A stretch of DNA of 64,000 nt. It comes from Parabacteroides sp. (lineage in GTDB: Bacteria > Bacteroidota > Bacteroidia > Bacteroidales > Tannerellaceae). The notes under the pieces are model-generated. The model was not told the origin of the DNA, ran no database searches, and saw nothing but the letters and a program-made list of their open reading frames with translations. Made by a program: the position numbers and the translations under genes. Location of the stretch: contig JALFJR010000028.1 of assembly GCA_022775005.1 (NCBI GenBank), positions 1 through 64,000 on the forward strand, read 5' to 3'. This document shows, one piece after another, positions 15,922 through 23,759 of this stretch; position 1 is the stretch's first letter; the number at the start of each line of letters is the position of its first letter.

Positions 15922-17511
15922 ATGAACAAAAAGTTTTCTACACTTTTGACAGCGAGCTTGCTAATGGCAGGTTCAGCTTTTAATAGTGCATGGGCAGACA
16001 AGTTGCCTATCAGTGCCGCGGCGACAGCATTGGAGGATGGCAAGTCTTATGTGCTTGTTCAGTCTAACATTGCCTATGGCTTTGCTTCAGTTAATGATGA
16101 AGGAAAAATCTCGGAGACATTTGTGGAAGACCCTACAAGGGAAGATGATGTTGCTCCGGAAATGATTCCGGCTTATATTTGGAAAGTATCAATTTCTCAA
16201 GTCGGAACTGCTTATGCGTACACTTTTACCAACTCTTTGACTGGTCAAGTGCTTCGTTATAATACTACTGATGGTTCAGAAAAGATTGAGCTGGACACAA
16301 ATGTAGCTGCGTCCAAAGCAAGTAGTACATTTGAGTTTGGTACTTATCAGGCTTATTCCGCAAGTAACAACAAGTTGATTGCTGACAAATTAACTAGTCA
16401 TACTGGAATTACAACAGCTTATGTCGGTATATCTAATGCCACAGGAAGTAACGTGATGACTGTTAGTGTGGATGAAGGCTATGCTGTCACTATCTTTTAT
16501 GCGGTAGAAAGCCAATCAGTGACGACTGCTACTGAATTGAATACCCTGTATAACAAGAAGGGTGTTTCTTTCGAGGTGAACGGAAAGGATGTTGTGGGCA
16601 ATATCTTTGCTGACAAGCGTTTGGAGGCTTACTACCTCGCTAATGCTGCGAACATTGATGCTGCGAATGATTTGAAGATTCCGGCTGGTATGTACTTCTT
16701 CACAGACAAGGTAATGGATGGAAACAACATCGATTGGTTGAACTCTTCTGTTTTGGCAGTTAGATCTACTGAGACTGTTGAGGTGACAAATGCCGATCGT
16801 GCCGCTGGTAAGGGCTTCGAGGTTGTTGAGGTAAGAATTGGTGACATGAACCTTTACACTGGAACTACGAATGCTAAGAAGTCTTCTGGAAGCGAGATCT
16901 CTATTTATAACGCAGCGTTCACTGTAAATAAGAGCTACACTTCAAGTTATCCTTATGCTTTGACTGTTGACGGTTTCCGTTATCAGAAAGATGCTTCTAA
17001 GGATGACCATGCAGCTGCGAAAGTTCGCTTGGGCGTGTTAACACATGGAGGCGTGAACTATTTGGCAAGCCAGAAGGCAGACGATCCTATCTATACGTTC
17101 AAGAAGGTAGCGACTACAGCAATCAAGGGTATTGAGTTCTTGAATACAGATGCTACTGTTGCTGCTTACGGAATCCGCTTCCTCAATGGTAACGCAAATG
17201 ATGTGAAGACTGTTTATGGTAAGTATTTGACTATCGGTGCAGATGCTGCTGAGGCAATGTTGTTCACGATCGCTGATACTGTTTCACCGACCGCTAACGA
17301 GGCAATCGAGGCTTCTCAGGTAACTGTAATCGGTGGCCAGGGCGTTGTAACGGTTCAGGGTGCTGCTGGTAAGGTGATTACTGTAGCTAACATCTTGGGT
17401 CAGACCATCGCTAACCAGGTAGCCGCTTCTGACAACGTAACGATCGCTGCTCCGGTAGGTGTAGTCGTAGTTGCTGTTGTCGGTGAGGCTACGAAGGTAG
17501 TGGTTAAGTAA
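15922..17511 (+). CDS. Exported surface protein with C-terminal sorting-like domain (DUF6383-like)
   Basis: A 529-residue exported protein. Residues 1-25 form a signal peptide ending SAWA. The bulk is Ala/Thr/Ser/Val-rich beta structure without a recognised enzyme motif. The last ~75 residues (VTVIGGQGVVTVQGAAGK, VANILGQTIANQ, ending GEATKVVVK) have the layout of a type A sorting domain of the type IX secretion system. This matches what I recall as DUF6383 in Parabacteroides, where many surface proteins carry it. It should therefore be secreted or surface-displayed. No clear -7 box is visible; an AT-rich leader precedes the ATG. Two structured elements and a terminator follow the stop. Its ligand or role is unknown. 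Confidence 0.75.
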   Translation: MNKKFSTLLTASLLMAGSAFNSAWADKLPISAAATALEDGKSYVLVQSNIAYGFASVNDEGKISETFVEDPTREDDVAPEMIPAYIWKVSISQVGTAYAYTFTNSLTGQVLRYNTTDGSEKIELDTNVAASKASSTFEFGTYQAYSASNNKLIADKLTSHTGITTAYVGISNATGSNVMTVSVDEGYAVTIFYAVESQSVTTATELNTLYNKKGVSFEVNGKDVVGNIFADKRLEAYYLANAANIDAANDLKIPAGMYFFTDKVMDGNNIDWLNSSVLAVRSTETVEVTNADRAAGKGFEVVEVRIGDMNLYTGTTNAKKSSGSEISIYNAAFTVNKSYTSSYPYALTVDGFRYQKDASKDDHAAAKVRLGVLTHGGVNYLASQKADDPIYTFKKVATTAIKGIEFLNTDATVAAYGIRFLNGNANDVKTVYGKYLTIGADAAEAMLFTIADTVSPTANEAIEASQVTVIGGQGVVTVQGAAGKVITVANILGQTIANQVAASDNVTIAAPVGVVVVAVVGEATKVVVK

Positions 17512-17670
17512 TAGAACAAAAGAAATTTATTCATAATAAATAATCTCCCTGCGAGGCGTTGAGCCAAGTAACCTGTGAGGGGTGAACAAGCAGGGATATA
17601 GAAAGTTAATAATAAAAAGTTCTTATTGCGGAGTAGCCTCGTGAGGGGCGAAAGGCAGTCACAAAAAAGG

Positions 17671-17706
17671 AGCCGTCAGGATGCAACAAGCCTGACGGCT
17701 TTTTTA
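17671..17706 (+). terminator. Terminator of the DUF6383-like gene
   Basis: A perfect 10-bp stem AGCCGTCAGG/CCTGACGGCT with a 10-nt loop is followed by six or more Ts. It isolates the downstream Abi locus, which therefore needs its own promoter. Confidence 0.9.
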
Positions 17707-17792
17707 ACAGGAAATGTTAAATGTATGTTTTTCAGGTGTATTTTCCCCATCCAAAAATAGCTATATCAAAATAAATGCATACCTTCGCAACG

Positions 17793-17886
17793 ACATTAGG
17801 TTAGTGCATGTGCGTTTAGCCAAAGCGTATGGGCACTTTAAAATGGAAATAGGGGAGAGTACTCGTGTGGTGTTCTCCCATTTTTA
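17793..17886 (+). ncRNA. Candidate small structured RNA upstream of the Abi gene
   Basis: Between the upstream terminator and the Abi start codon lies a short unit with RNA-gene hallmarks. A -7-like box TACCTTCG sits at 17780-17787. An internal GTGC/GCAC hairpin region spans about 17810-17836. A strong 10-bp stem GGGAGAGTAC (17853-17862) pairs fully with 17870-17879 (two G-U pairs) and is followed by ATTTTTA. The hairpin ends 25 bp before the Abi ATG, so it looks like a terminator for a ~90-nt transcript rather than a simple leader. Published work links AbiF-type HEPN proteins to upstream RNAs acting as antitoxins; membership here is inference. The -33 element is not clear and the ends are estimates. 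Confidence 0.5.
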
Positions 17887-17904
17887 TATATACGCCTTGC
17901 ATAT

Positions 17905-18806
17905 ATGAAGACAGCCACGACGATAGAAGAGCAGATCTGCCGGTTAAAAGAACGAGGTATGTCAATTGGTGATGTGAATCGTGCTTCGGAAATCCTGTTG
18001 GATTTGGGTTACTATAGGCTTGGATTTTATTGGTTTCCGATGGAGAGGTCATATCCTATCAAGGACAATCGTAGTCATAAGTTTAAAGAAGGAGCAACCT
18101 TTGATAAGAGTGTTAGATTATACGAGTTTGACAAAGAGTTAAGAAGCATTCTTTCATTCTATTTGCATGACATAGAGGTTAATCTTAGGACAAAAGTGGT
18201 TTATTATGTATCGAACGAATACCATCATAATCCATTTGGGTTTTTAGATGATAATATTGTCATGCCATCGTTTATAAATTCATTTAGAGCTACATACAAC
18301 GATGAAATCAAGAACAATGATGTGTTAGTAGGCATCATGCTAAACATCCAGACCATTTATATGCTCCAGCGTGGAAAACATTAGAATACATGTCATTTGG
18401 AGATCTTATTAGATTGATTCATAGCTTAAAATCTTCTGATTTACACTCAAGGCTTTATCTGTTATATGGTTTCAATGAAGAAAAGACTTTTCCTAATTAT
18501 ATAGAAATTATTAGACAAATGAGGAATAACTGTGCTCATGGTCATCCTTTGTTCGATTTGAAACTTTACAAATCTTTGCGAGCTGGAAAATTTAAAAGAG
18601 TATTGATAGGGGATCAAGGAGACTTGTGGTCAAGTTTGAGAGGTGTCTTGCTGGTCATACAGTATTTTTTGTTTTATTTACCAGGGCAAAAGGGGATACA
18701 ATTCAGTAAGGAAATAAAGAGATTGATGAATAGGCATAGAAAAGAGGATATTATGGAATTTATAGCCTATTTGGATGACATACCATGGTTGAAGGAAAGA
18801 CTCTGA
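17905..18806 (+). pseudogene. Abi-family (AbiD/AbiF-like, HEPN) protein gene, frameshifted
   Basis: Two frames together encode one ~300-residue Abi_2-type protein. The N-terminal part (17905-18384) has the family's early motif GYYRLGFYWFPM and YEFDKELR. The C-terminal part (18390-18806) has MRNNCAHGHPLFD, whose R-x4-H is the HEPN ribonuclease signature. Reading back from the second frame restores HHAKHPDHLYAPAWKTLEYMSFGD, continuous with the first part at about 18321-18333. One missing base there explains the break, and adding it back gives exactly 301 codons with the stop. No slippery heptamer is present, so programmed frameshifting is unlikely. Abi proteins abort phage infection or act as toxins. 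This copy is either inactivated or carries a sequencing error. A likely small RNA precedes it. Confidence 0.8.
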
Positions 18807-18886
18807 TTATTTGTGGCTTTCTATTCTTGGGATTTTTCGCTACTTAGGCAACTGTTTTAGACGAGGCTTTTTGTTATCTTCGCGCT

Positions 18887-19645
18887 ATGGGAAAGAATAA
18901 ATTAGCGAAGTTTGATGATATGGCGGGTTATCCGCATGTGTTTCAATATCCTTTCGCTGCGTTGCAGGAGCAGGGTTTTGCTATGAAAGGCCATTGGAAC
19001 GAACAGTTTTTCCACAATGATCACCCCATTGTCTTGGAGTTGGGTTGTGGAAAGGGTGAGTACACCGTGGGATTGGGGCAGCTCTTCCCCGAGAAGAATT
19101 TTATCGGTGTGGATATCAAGGGGGCGCGTATGTGGACCGGTGCGAAGGCCTCTTTAGAGCAGGGCATGACGAACGTCGCCTTTTTGCGCACCAGCATTGA
19201 GTTGATCGCCCATTTCTTCGCGCCCGGGGAGGTGTCGGAGATTTGGATCACTTTCCCGGATCCGCAGATGAAGAAGGTAAACAAACGCTTGACGGGAACC
19301 CGCTTCATGCGGCTGTATCGGCAGATCTTGGCGGGCGATGGCCTTATCCACCTGAAGACAGACAGCCAGTTTATGTACACCTATACGATGGAGATGATCA
19401 AGGCCAACCATTATCCGGTGCTTTTCCAGACGGATGACCTCTATCATTCGGAGGGGGCCGACGAGATTCTTTCCATCAAGACCTATTACGAACAGCAATG
19501 GCTCGACAGGGGGTTGAACATTAAATACATCCGTTTTGTTTGTGAAGAGCGGGCGGAGTTGGTGGAGCCGGAGGTGGAGATCGAATATGATGCCTATCGC
19601 AGCTTCAACCGCAGCAAGCGTAGCGCATTGGCCTCAGGCAAGTGA
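18887..19645 (+). CDS. trmB: tRNA (guanine-N7-)-methyltransferase TrmB
   Basis: A 252-residue class I SAM methyltransferase that makes m7G46 in the variable loop of tRNAs. The SAM site is [15 protein letters not shown] (about residues 50-64) with [10 protein letters not shown] after it. The TrmB signature TFPDPQMKK is at about residues 122-130. The C-terminal segment with [13 protein letters not shown] and ERAELVEPE is typical. Length is about 20 residues above the family mean, mainly at the N terminus. It is followed 51 bp later by mrp on the same strand. The gap after the Abi locus is short (80 bp), with a TATCTTCG box at 18875-18882 as a possible -7 element. Confidence 0.93.
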   Translation: MGKNKLAKFDDMAGYPHVFQYPFAALQEQGFAMKGHWNEQFFHNDHPIVLELGCGKGEYTVGLGQLFPEKNFIGVDIKGARMWTGAKASLEQGMTNVAFLRTSIELIAHFFAPGEVSEIWITFPDPQMKKVNKRLTGTRFMRLYRQILAGDGLIHLKTDSQFMYTYTMEMIKANHYPVLFQTDDLYHSEGADEILSIKTYYEQQWLDRGLNIKYIRFVCEERAELVEPEVEIEYDAYRSFNRSKRSALASGK

Positions 19646-19696
19646 TGCGGGGCGGCTTTCGGCCGTGAATATAGAATGAATTAAACGTAAATAATC

Positions 19697-20806
19697 ATGC
19701 AAATCTATCCAAATCTGATTTTAGACGCATTGAAAACAGTGCGTTACCCGGGCACGGGTAAAGATCTGGTCGAGATGGGGATGGTGGAGGATAACATCCG
19801 TATTGACGGGTTGAACGTCACCTTCTCCCTGTTGTTCGACAAGCCGAACGATCCTTTCATTCGCTCGGTGGTGAAGGCGGCTGAGACCGCTATCTTGACC
19901 TATGTGAGTCCGGAGGTCAATATCAAAGGGAATATCACGGTGAAGGCGAAGCAGTTGTCTCGCCCTGAGCCGGATAAACTTTTACCGAAAGTAAAGAATA
20001 TCATTGCTGTCTCTTCGGGCAAGGGTGGCGTAGGTAAGAGCACCGTAGCCGCTAACTTGGCTGTTGCGTTGGCGTTGCAAGGCTATAAGGTGGGTCTTTT
20101 GGATGCCGACATCTTTGGCCCTTCGCAGCCTAAGATGTTTAACTTGGAGGAGGCTCGTCCCTACATGGTAGAGGCGGAGGGACGTGAGTTGATCGAGCCC
20201 GCCGAGAACTATGGGGTGAAGATGCTCTCTATCGGCTTCTTTGTCGATAAGGATTCAGCGGTTTTGTGGCGTGGAGCGATGGCCAGCAATGCACTGAAGC
20301 AATTGATTGGCGACGCTAACTGGGGCGAGTTAGACTATTTCTTGATCGACCTTCCTCCGGGAACGAGCGATATTCACTTGACGTTGGTGCAGACGTTAGC
20401 GATCACCGGAGCGGTGGTAGTCAGCACTCCGCAAGAGGTTGCATTGGCAGATGCGCGCAAGGGAATCAGCATGTTCACGGGCGATAAGGTGAACGTTCCG
20501 GTATTAGGCTTGATCGAGAACATGGCTTGGTTCACACCTGCTGAGTTGCCGGAGAACAAATACTACCTCTTCGGTAAGGAGGGCTGCAAGCGTTTGGCGG
20601 AGGAGTTGAACGTGCCGTTGTTAGGTCAGATTCCCATTGTGCAGAGCATCTGCGAGGGCGGTGATGTCGGTAAGCCGGTCGCTTTGAACCCCAATACGAT
20701 TACAGGCCAAGCTTTCCAAGCTTTGGCGGAGAATGTGGTGGCGCAGATCGAGTATCGCAATACCCATTTGGCACCGACCCAGCGTGTAGAGGTGACGAAG
20801 AAATAA
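19697..20806 (+). CDS. Mrp/NBP35-family Fe-S cluster carrier ATPase
   Basis: A 369-residue ParA-like P-loop protein. The N-terminal ~75 residues are a MIP18/DUF59-type domain. The deviant Walker A motif SSGKGGVGKSTVAANLA lies at about residues 105-121, followed by DADIFGPSQPKMF and the DLPPGTSD motif. These proteins carry and transfer Fe-S clusters in the cytoplasm. The C-terminal CxxC that binds the bridging cluster in many homologues is not present: the equivalent stretch reads ENMAWFTPAELPENKYYLFG. From memory this is usual in Bacteroidetes. It probably forms a unit with trmB and ends at a hairpin terminator. Confidence 0.9.
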   Translation: MQIYPNLILDALKTVRYPGTGKDLVEMGMVEDNIRIDGLNVTFSLLFDKPNDPFIRSVVKAAETAILTYVSPEVNIKGNITVKAKQLSRPEPDKLLPKVKNIIAVSSGKGGVGKSTVAANLAVALALQGYKVGLLDADIFGPSQPKMFNLEEARPYMVEAEGRELIEPAENYGVKMLSIGFFVDKDSAVLWRGAMASNALKQLIGDANWGELDYFLIDLPPGTSDIHLTLVQTLAITGAVVVSTPQEVALADARKGISMFTGDKVNVPVLGLIENMAWFTPAELPENKYYLFGKEGCKRLAEELNVPLLGQIPIVQSICEGGDVGKPVALNPNTITGQAFQALAENVVAQIEYRNTHLAPTQRVEVTKK

Positions 20807-20833
20807 CCGTTTCATTGACGGTTGCTTATCGTG

Positions 20834-20872
20834 AAGGTGCATCGGAAGGTTTCTTTTCTGATGCGCCTTTTT
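20834..20872 (+). terminator. Terminator of trmB-mrp
   Basis: A 14-bp stem (20834-20847 with 20856-20869, with G-U pairs) is followed by a T run. It lies between mrp and the convergent ATPase gene. Confidence 0.8.
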
Positions 20873-20874
20873 CA

Positions 20875-21999
20875 TCAATACTTATGCGTCAGCCAATAGG
20901 CGAAGAGCGGGTCTTGCAACTGGATGGAGTTGGGCATGACATCAATGAGATCTTTGTCTTGCATCGCTTTTCGTAGGTTCTTGATGTTGGCTGATGTCCC
21001 CAATTGATACTTGGAAAGCACTTCCCGTGAGGAGAAGTTGCGTTCTCCCTGTGCAATCGCTTGTAAGAAACTAATCTGTTTTGCGGTAAGTGTATCAATA
21101 ATGTTACTGAACAGCAAACTGAGTTGACCGACCAAAGCCTCGAATGCGGCATCAATTAGCGTATCCTTACACACTGTTTCTGTCCTTAGCCAGACTAATT
21201 GCGCTAACTGTTGCACATAATAGGGATGGCATGCTACGTATTGTGCTATGCGTGAGGCTTGTGTGGTGGAGATTCTCTTTCCCGTTTGTGAAAAGCGATC
21301 GGTGATAAAAGATACCCATTCTTGCTCGCCAATCTTGTCTAAGAAAAGGATGTCTCCAAATTTGTAGAAAGGCATCTCATAGTTGCTGAAGATGTCGAGT
21401 AGCATGTGCCGTTTGCTTCCAAACATGCAATAGCCTACTTGGTTATGTCTTTGCCAATGCGCACGCAGTTTGCGTTGGAATCCCAAAGCATCCTCATAAC
21501 TACTGACGTTTTGAAACTCGTCGATGCACACAATAAACTTCTTGCCTCGCTCTAATGCGATTTGTTGAGGAAGATCCAGAATCTCATCATAGGAGTATTG
21601 CTTATCTTTGAAGTCTATGCCAAAGGCTAACTCGTATTGCATATTGCTATCGCTCAGCGTCAGTTTGGGGCCGAATGCGCCTACATACTTTTTAGCGGCA
21701 GCAATGAACTCATCCATTTTCGTGTAAGAGGCTTTCAGTAGCGCATTCACGTAGGCCTGGTAAAACTGGGCCTCTGTCCGGCAATTGAAAATATCTATTT
21801 GACAAAGTAAATAGTCATTCTCGTTGGACATGCGTTGGAGGGCATGATTCACCAATGATGTTTTTCCCCATCTTCGTGGCGAGATGATCACTGTGTTTAC
21901 CAGTCCTTTGAAGTTGTTTACCAATTTCTCGGTATCTTGCGTACGATCCGTGAAATTGGAGCCATCGGCTATCTTTCCATACACAAAGGGTATTTCCAT
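20875..21999 (-). CDS. ATP-binding protein, AAA/ATPase_2 type
   Basis: A 374-residue P-loop ATPase. Walker A reads SPRRWGKTSL (about residues 40-49) and Walker B FIVCIDEFQNV (about 155-165). A C-terminal winged-helix-like domain (FLQAIAQGERNFSSREVL) follows. This PRRxGKT family is abundant in Bacteroidales genomes; members are often annotated as AAA ATPases and their function is mostly unknown. The ATG at 21999 (MEIPFVYGKIADG) is preferred over one at 22038. Relatives start at this point, and a -7-like TAACTTCG overlaps the longer start. A perfect 10-bp inverted repeat lies upstream at 22057-22080. It is probably a stand-alone gene. Confidence 0.75.
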   Translation of the reverse strand: MEIPFVYGKIADGSNFTDRTQDTEKLVNNFKGLVNTVIISPRRWGKTSLVNHALQRMSNENDYLLCQIDIFNCRTEAQFYQAYVNALLKASYTKMDEFIAAAKKYVGAFGPKLTLSDSNMQYELAFGIDFKDKQYSYDEILDLPQQIALERGKKFIVCIDEFQNVSSYEDALGFQRKLRAHWQRHNQVGYCMFGSKRHMLLDIFSNYEMPFYKFGDILFLDKIGEQEWVSFITDRFSQTGKRISTTQASRIAQYVACHPYYVQQLAQLVWLRTETVCKDTLIDAAFEALVGQLSLLFSNIIDTLTAKQISFLQAIAQGERNFSSREVLSKYQLGTSANIKNLRKAMQDKDLIDVMPNSIQLQDPLFAYWLTHKY

Positions 22000-22056
22000 G
22001 CTTCGCTCATTTATCTTTCTGCCTGCGAAGTTAGTCATTTGTTATGAAATAAGATG

Positions 22057-22080
22057 ATTTGAAATAGATTTATTTCAAAT
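22057..22080. repeat. Perfect 10-bp inverted repeat upstream of the ATPase gene
   Basis: ATTTGAAATA and TATTTCAAAT surround a 4-nt loop. It lies 58 bp ahead of the preferred start codon and could be an operator or a weak hairpin; no T run follows. Confidence 0.6.
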
Positions 22081-22114
22081 AGAATGATTAGCTATGCCTT
22101 TCGCCAAGGATAAA

Positions 22115-22151
22115 CGAAAAAGGTGCCGCACCTTTGCGATGCGACACCTTT
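22115..22151 (-). terminator. Terminator of the SusC/SusD operon
   Basis: A 12-bp stem (22140-22151 with 22119-22130, one wobble pair in the minus-strand RNA), followed on the minus strand by a T run, lies 44 bp after the susD stop. Confidence 0.8.
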
Positions 22152-22194
22152 CCATTATTAACTAAAATATTGATAGGGAAAAAGAACTATCTCA

Positions 22195-23739
22195 TTAGTT
22201 GAATGCGGGATAACCCGGATTCTGCGTCAACTTACCGTTAGACTGCCAAGCCTTGTAAGGAATCGGGAACAACTTACGGTAGTCAGGAGTAGTCTCGGGG
22301 TGCAGGTAACCCGGCTCGTTGAACTTACCGAAGCGGATCATATCCTGACGGCTAACTAACTCCCATGCCAACTCGAAGCGACGCTCTTTGTAGATCTTCT
22401 CCAAGTCAACAGAAGTGTAGTTGTGATCAGCATTACCATAAGCACGCTCACGGATAGCGTTCACCAAACGAGTTGCCTCGCCGTTGTCCTTACCTAAGCG
22501 AACCAATGCCTCAGCCTTCATCAAATAGACATCAGCCAAACGGAAGATATGGAAGTCGTTCTCCATATCGGTGTTGTTCATACCAGTCTCGAATGTCCAC
22601 TTGTTGCAGCGAGCACCTTCCTCTTGCTGAACCTCACCCCAGATACCGTCGTACTTTTCTGTACTCATCATGTTGTAGTCAACCGTATGGATCAAGTCAC
22701 GACCGTGGTCTGTAATAATAGGTTCACCCGTAGCCGGATCGATCATCGGACCGATTAAGAATGTACCCTCATAACGAGGATCCTCCGTATCAAACTCCTT
22801 CACGTAATCCGGATTTGCGGAGATACCATTCCAAGTACCCTTTGTGAAGCCCAAAGCGATCGGATCCTTGTAGTGCAAGGTACGGTTGTGCAGGTGGTTA
22901 CCACCGATTGACTTGCTATATGGAACAGCGAAGATTGCCTCAGAAGAGGTCTCGTTGTTTACAGCGAAGTTAGCCTTCCAATCCGCATTCAAAGAATAGG
23001 GCAGAGACATTACTACGTCGCAAGCGTCAGCAGCTTGTTGCCACATCGGTGTGCCCACCCACTCTTGCGCATTCAGATACAACTTAGCCAATAAGGTGTA
23101 AGCCACACCCTTGGTGAACTTACCGTAGGTAGCGGAAGTTACATCAGCCAATACGTTGTCTTTTACCTCGTTCAACTCTTTAACCGCAAAGTCGAACAAT
23201 TGCTGGCGAGAGGAGCAACCCGGAAGCTCATTGGTGTCGAAGCTGGTAGCCAACGGCGCATTACCCCAGTTGTCGATCAACATATATACCCAGTAAGCAC
23301 GAACACCACGGATCTCGTTCAAGGTTTGAGCTTTCAACTTATCGTCCATCGCCTGGTTCTGCTCAATCATGTAATAGACCATGTTACAAGTGGAGATACC
23401 ACTCATACAGCTGTTCCAACCGTTGTTGTTCAGGTTGTTCATGTAGGTCCAGTTACGACGGGCCATCTCCATGTGATAACCACCGTCCCACCAGTCACCA
23501 CCGATGCGAGTCGGCGTGATAGCCATATCGGAGGCCTCCTCAATCAAGCAGAAGAAGTCACCCGGCCATACATTCTTCAACTGGCTGTAAACTGGCGCAA
23601 TAATTGAATTGATCTGTGTCTGGGTCTGTCCGAACTGATCTGACGGGATGCTATCAAACACGTTCTCATCCAAATCCGTGCAGGCGGGGGCGCCACACAG
23701 CAACGCTGCCCCTAAAAACCATTTAGCTATATTTTTCAT
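22195..23739 (-). CDS. SusD/RagB-family outer-membrane nutrient-binding lipoprotein
   Basis: A 514-residue lipoprotein. The signal ends in the lipobox GAPAC (Cys20), followed by TDLDENVFDS, as in SusD homologues. Helical repeat segments follow in the N-terminal half (IRGVRAYWVYMLIDNWGNAPL). The C-terminal SusD hallmark covers YLMKAEALVRLG, VNAIRERAY and the RRFELAWE segment. SusD binds glycan or peptide ligands at the cell surface and closes over its SusC partner. The gene lies 20 bp after the susC stop, and a terminator follows it. No glycoside hydrolase, protease or regulator is adjacent, so the ligand cannot be inferred. Confidence 0.95.
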   Translation of the reverse strand: MKNIAKWFLGAALLCGAPACTDLDENVFDSIPSDQFGQTQTQINSIIAPVYSQLKNVWPGDFFCLIEEASDMAITPTRIGGDWWDGGYHMEMARRNWTYMNNLNNNGWNSCMSGISTCNMVYYMIEQNQAMDDKLKAQTLNEIRGVRAYWVYMLIDNWGNAPLATSFDTNELPGCSSRQQLFDFAVKELNEVKDNVLADVTSATYGKFTKGVAYTLLAKLYLNAQEWVGTPMWQQAADACDVVMSLPYSLNADWKANFAVNNETSSEAIFAVPYSKSIGGNHLHNRTLHYKDPIALGFTKGTWNGISANPDYVKEFDTEDPRYEGTFLIGPMIDPATGEPIITDHGRDLIHTVDYNMMSTEKYDGIWGEVQQEEGARCNKWTFETGMNNTDMENDFHIFRLADVYLMKAEALVRLGKDNGEATRLVNAIRERAYGNADHNYTSVDLEKIYKERRFELAWELVSRQDMIRFGKFNEPGYLHPETTPDYRKLFPIPYKAWQSNGKLTQNPGYPAFN

Positions 23740-23759
23740 AACCTTTTCTTTGTTTTAAA

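Larger units (their letters stand above)
17512..17904. other. Intergenic region with structured 3' RNA, terminator and candidate ncRNA
   Basis: The 393 bp hold, in order, a likely branched RNA structure (17545-17600, outer stem CCCTGC/GCAGGG with GGC/GCC and ACCT/AGGGGT arms), a second related hairpin (GCCTC-GTGA-GGGGC, near 17645), the terminator at 17671-17706, and the candidate RNA gene upstream of the Abi gene. A 64-codon frame at 17714-17908 crosses these elements and is not considered a gene. Confidence 0.6.

Noticed and set aside
17714..17908. 64-codon plus-strand frame before the Abi gene
   Set aside because: It overlaps the candidate RNA and its hairpin and has no start-site or composition support.
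18318..18340. Programmed -1 frameshift in the Abi gene
   Set aside because: There is no X-XXY-YYZ slippery heptamer or downstream structure at the junction, so mutation or sequencing error is simpler.
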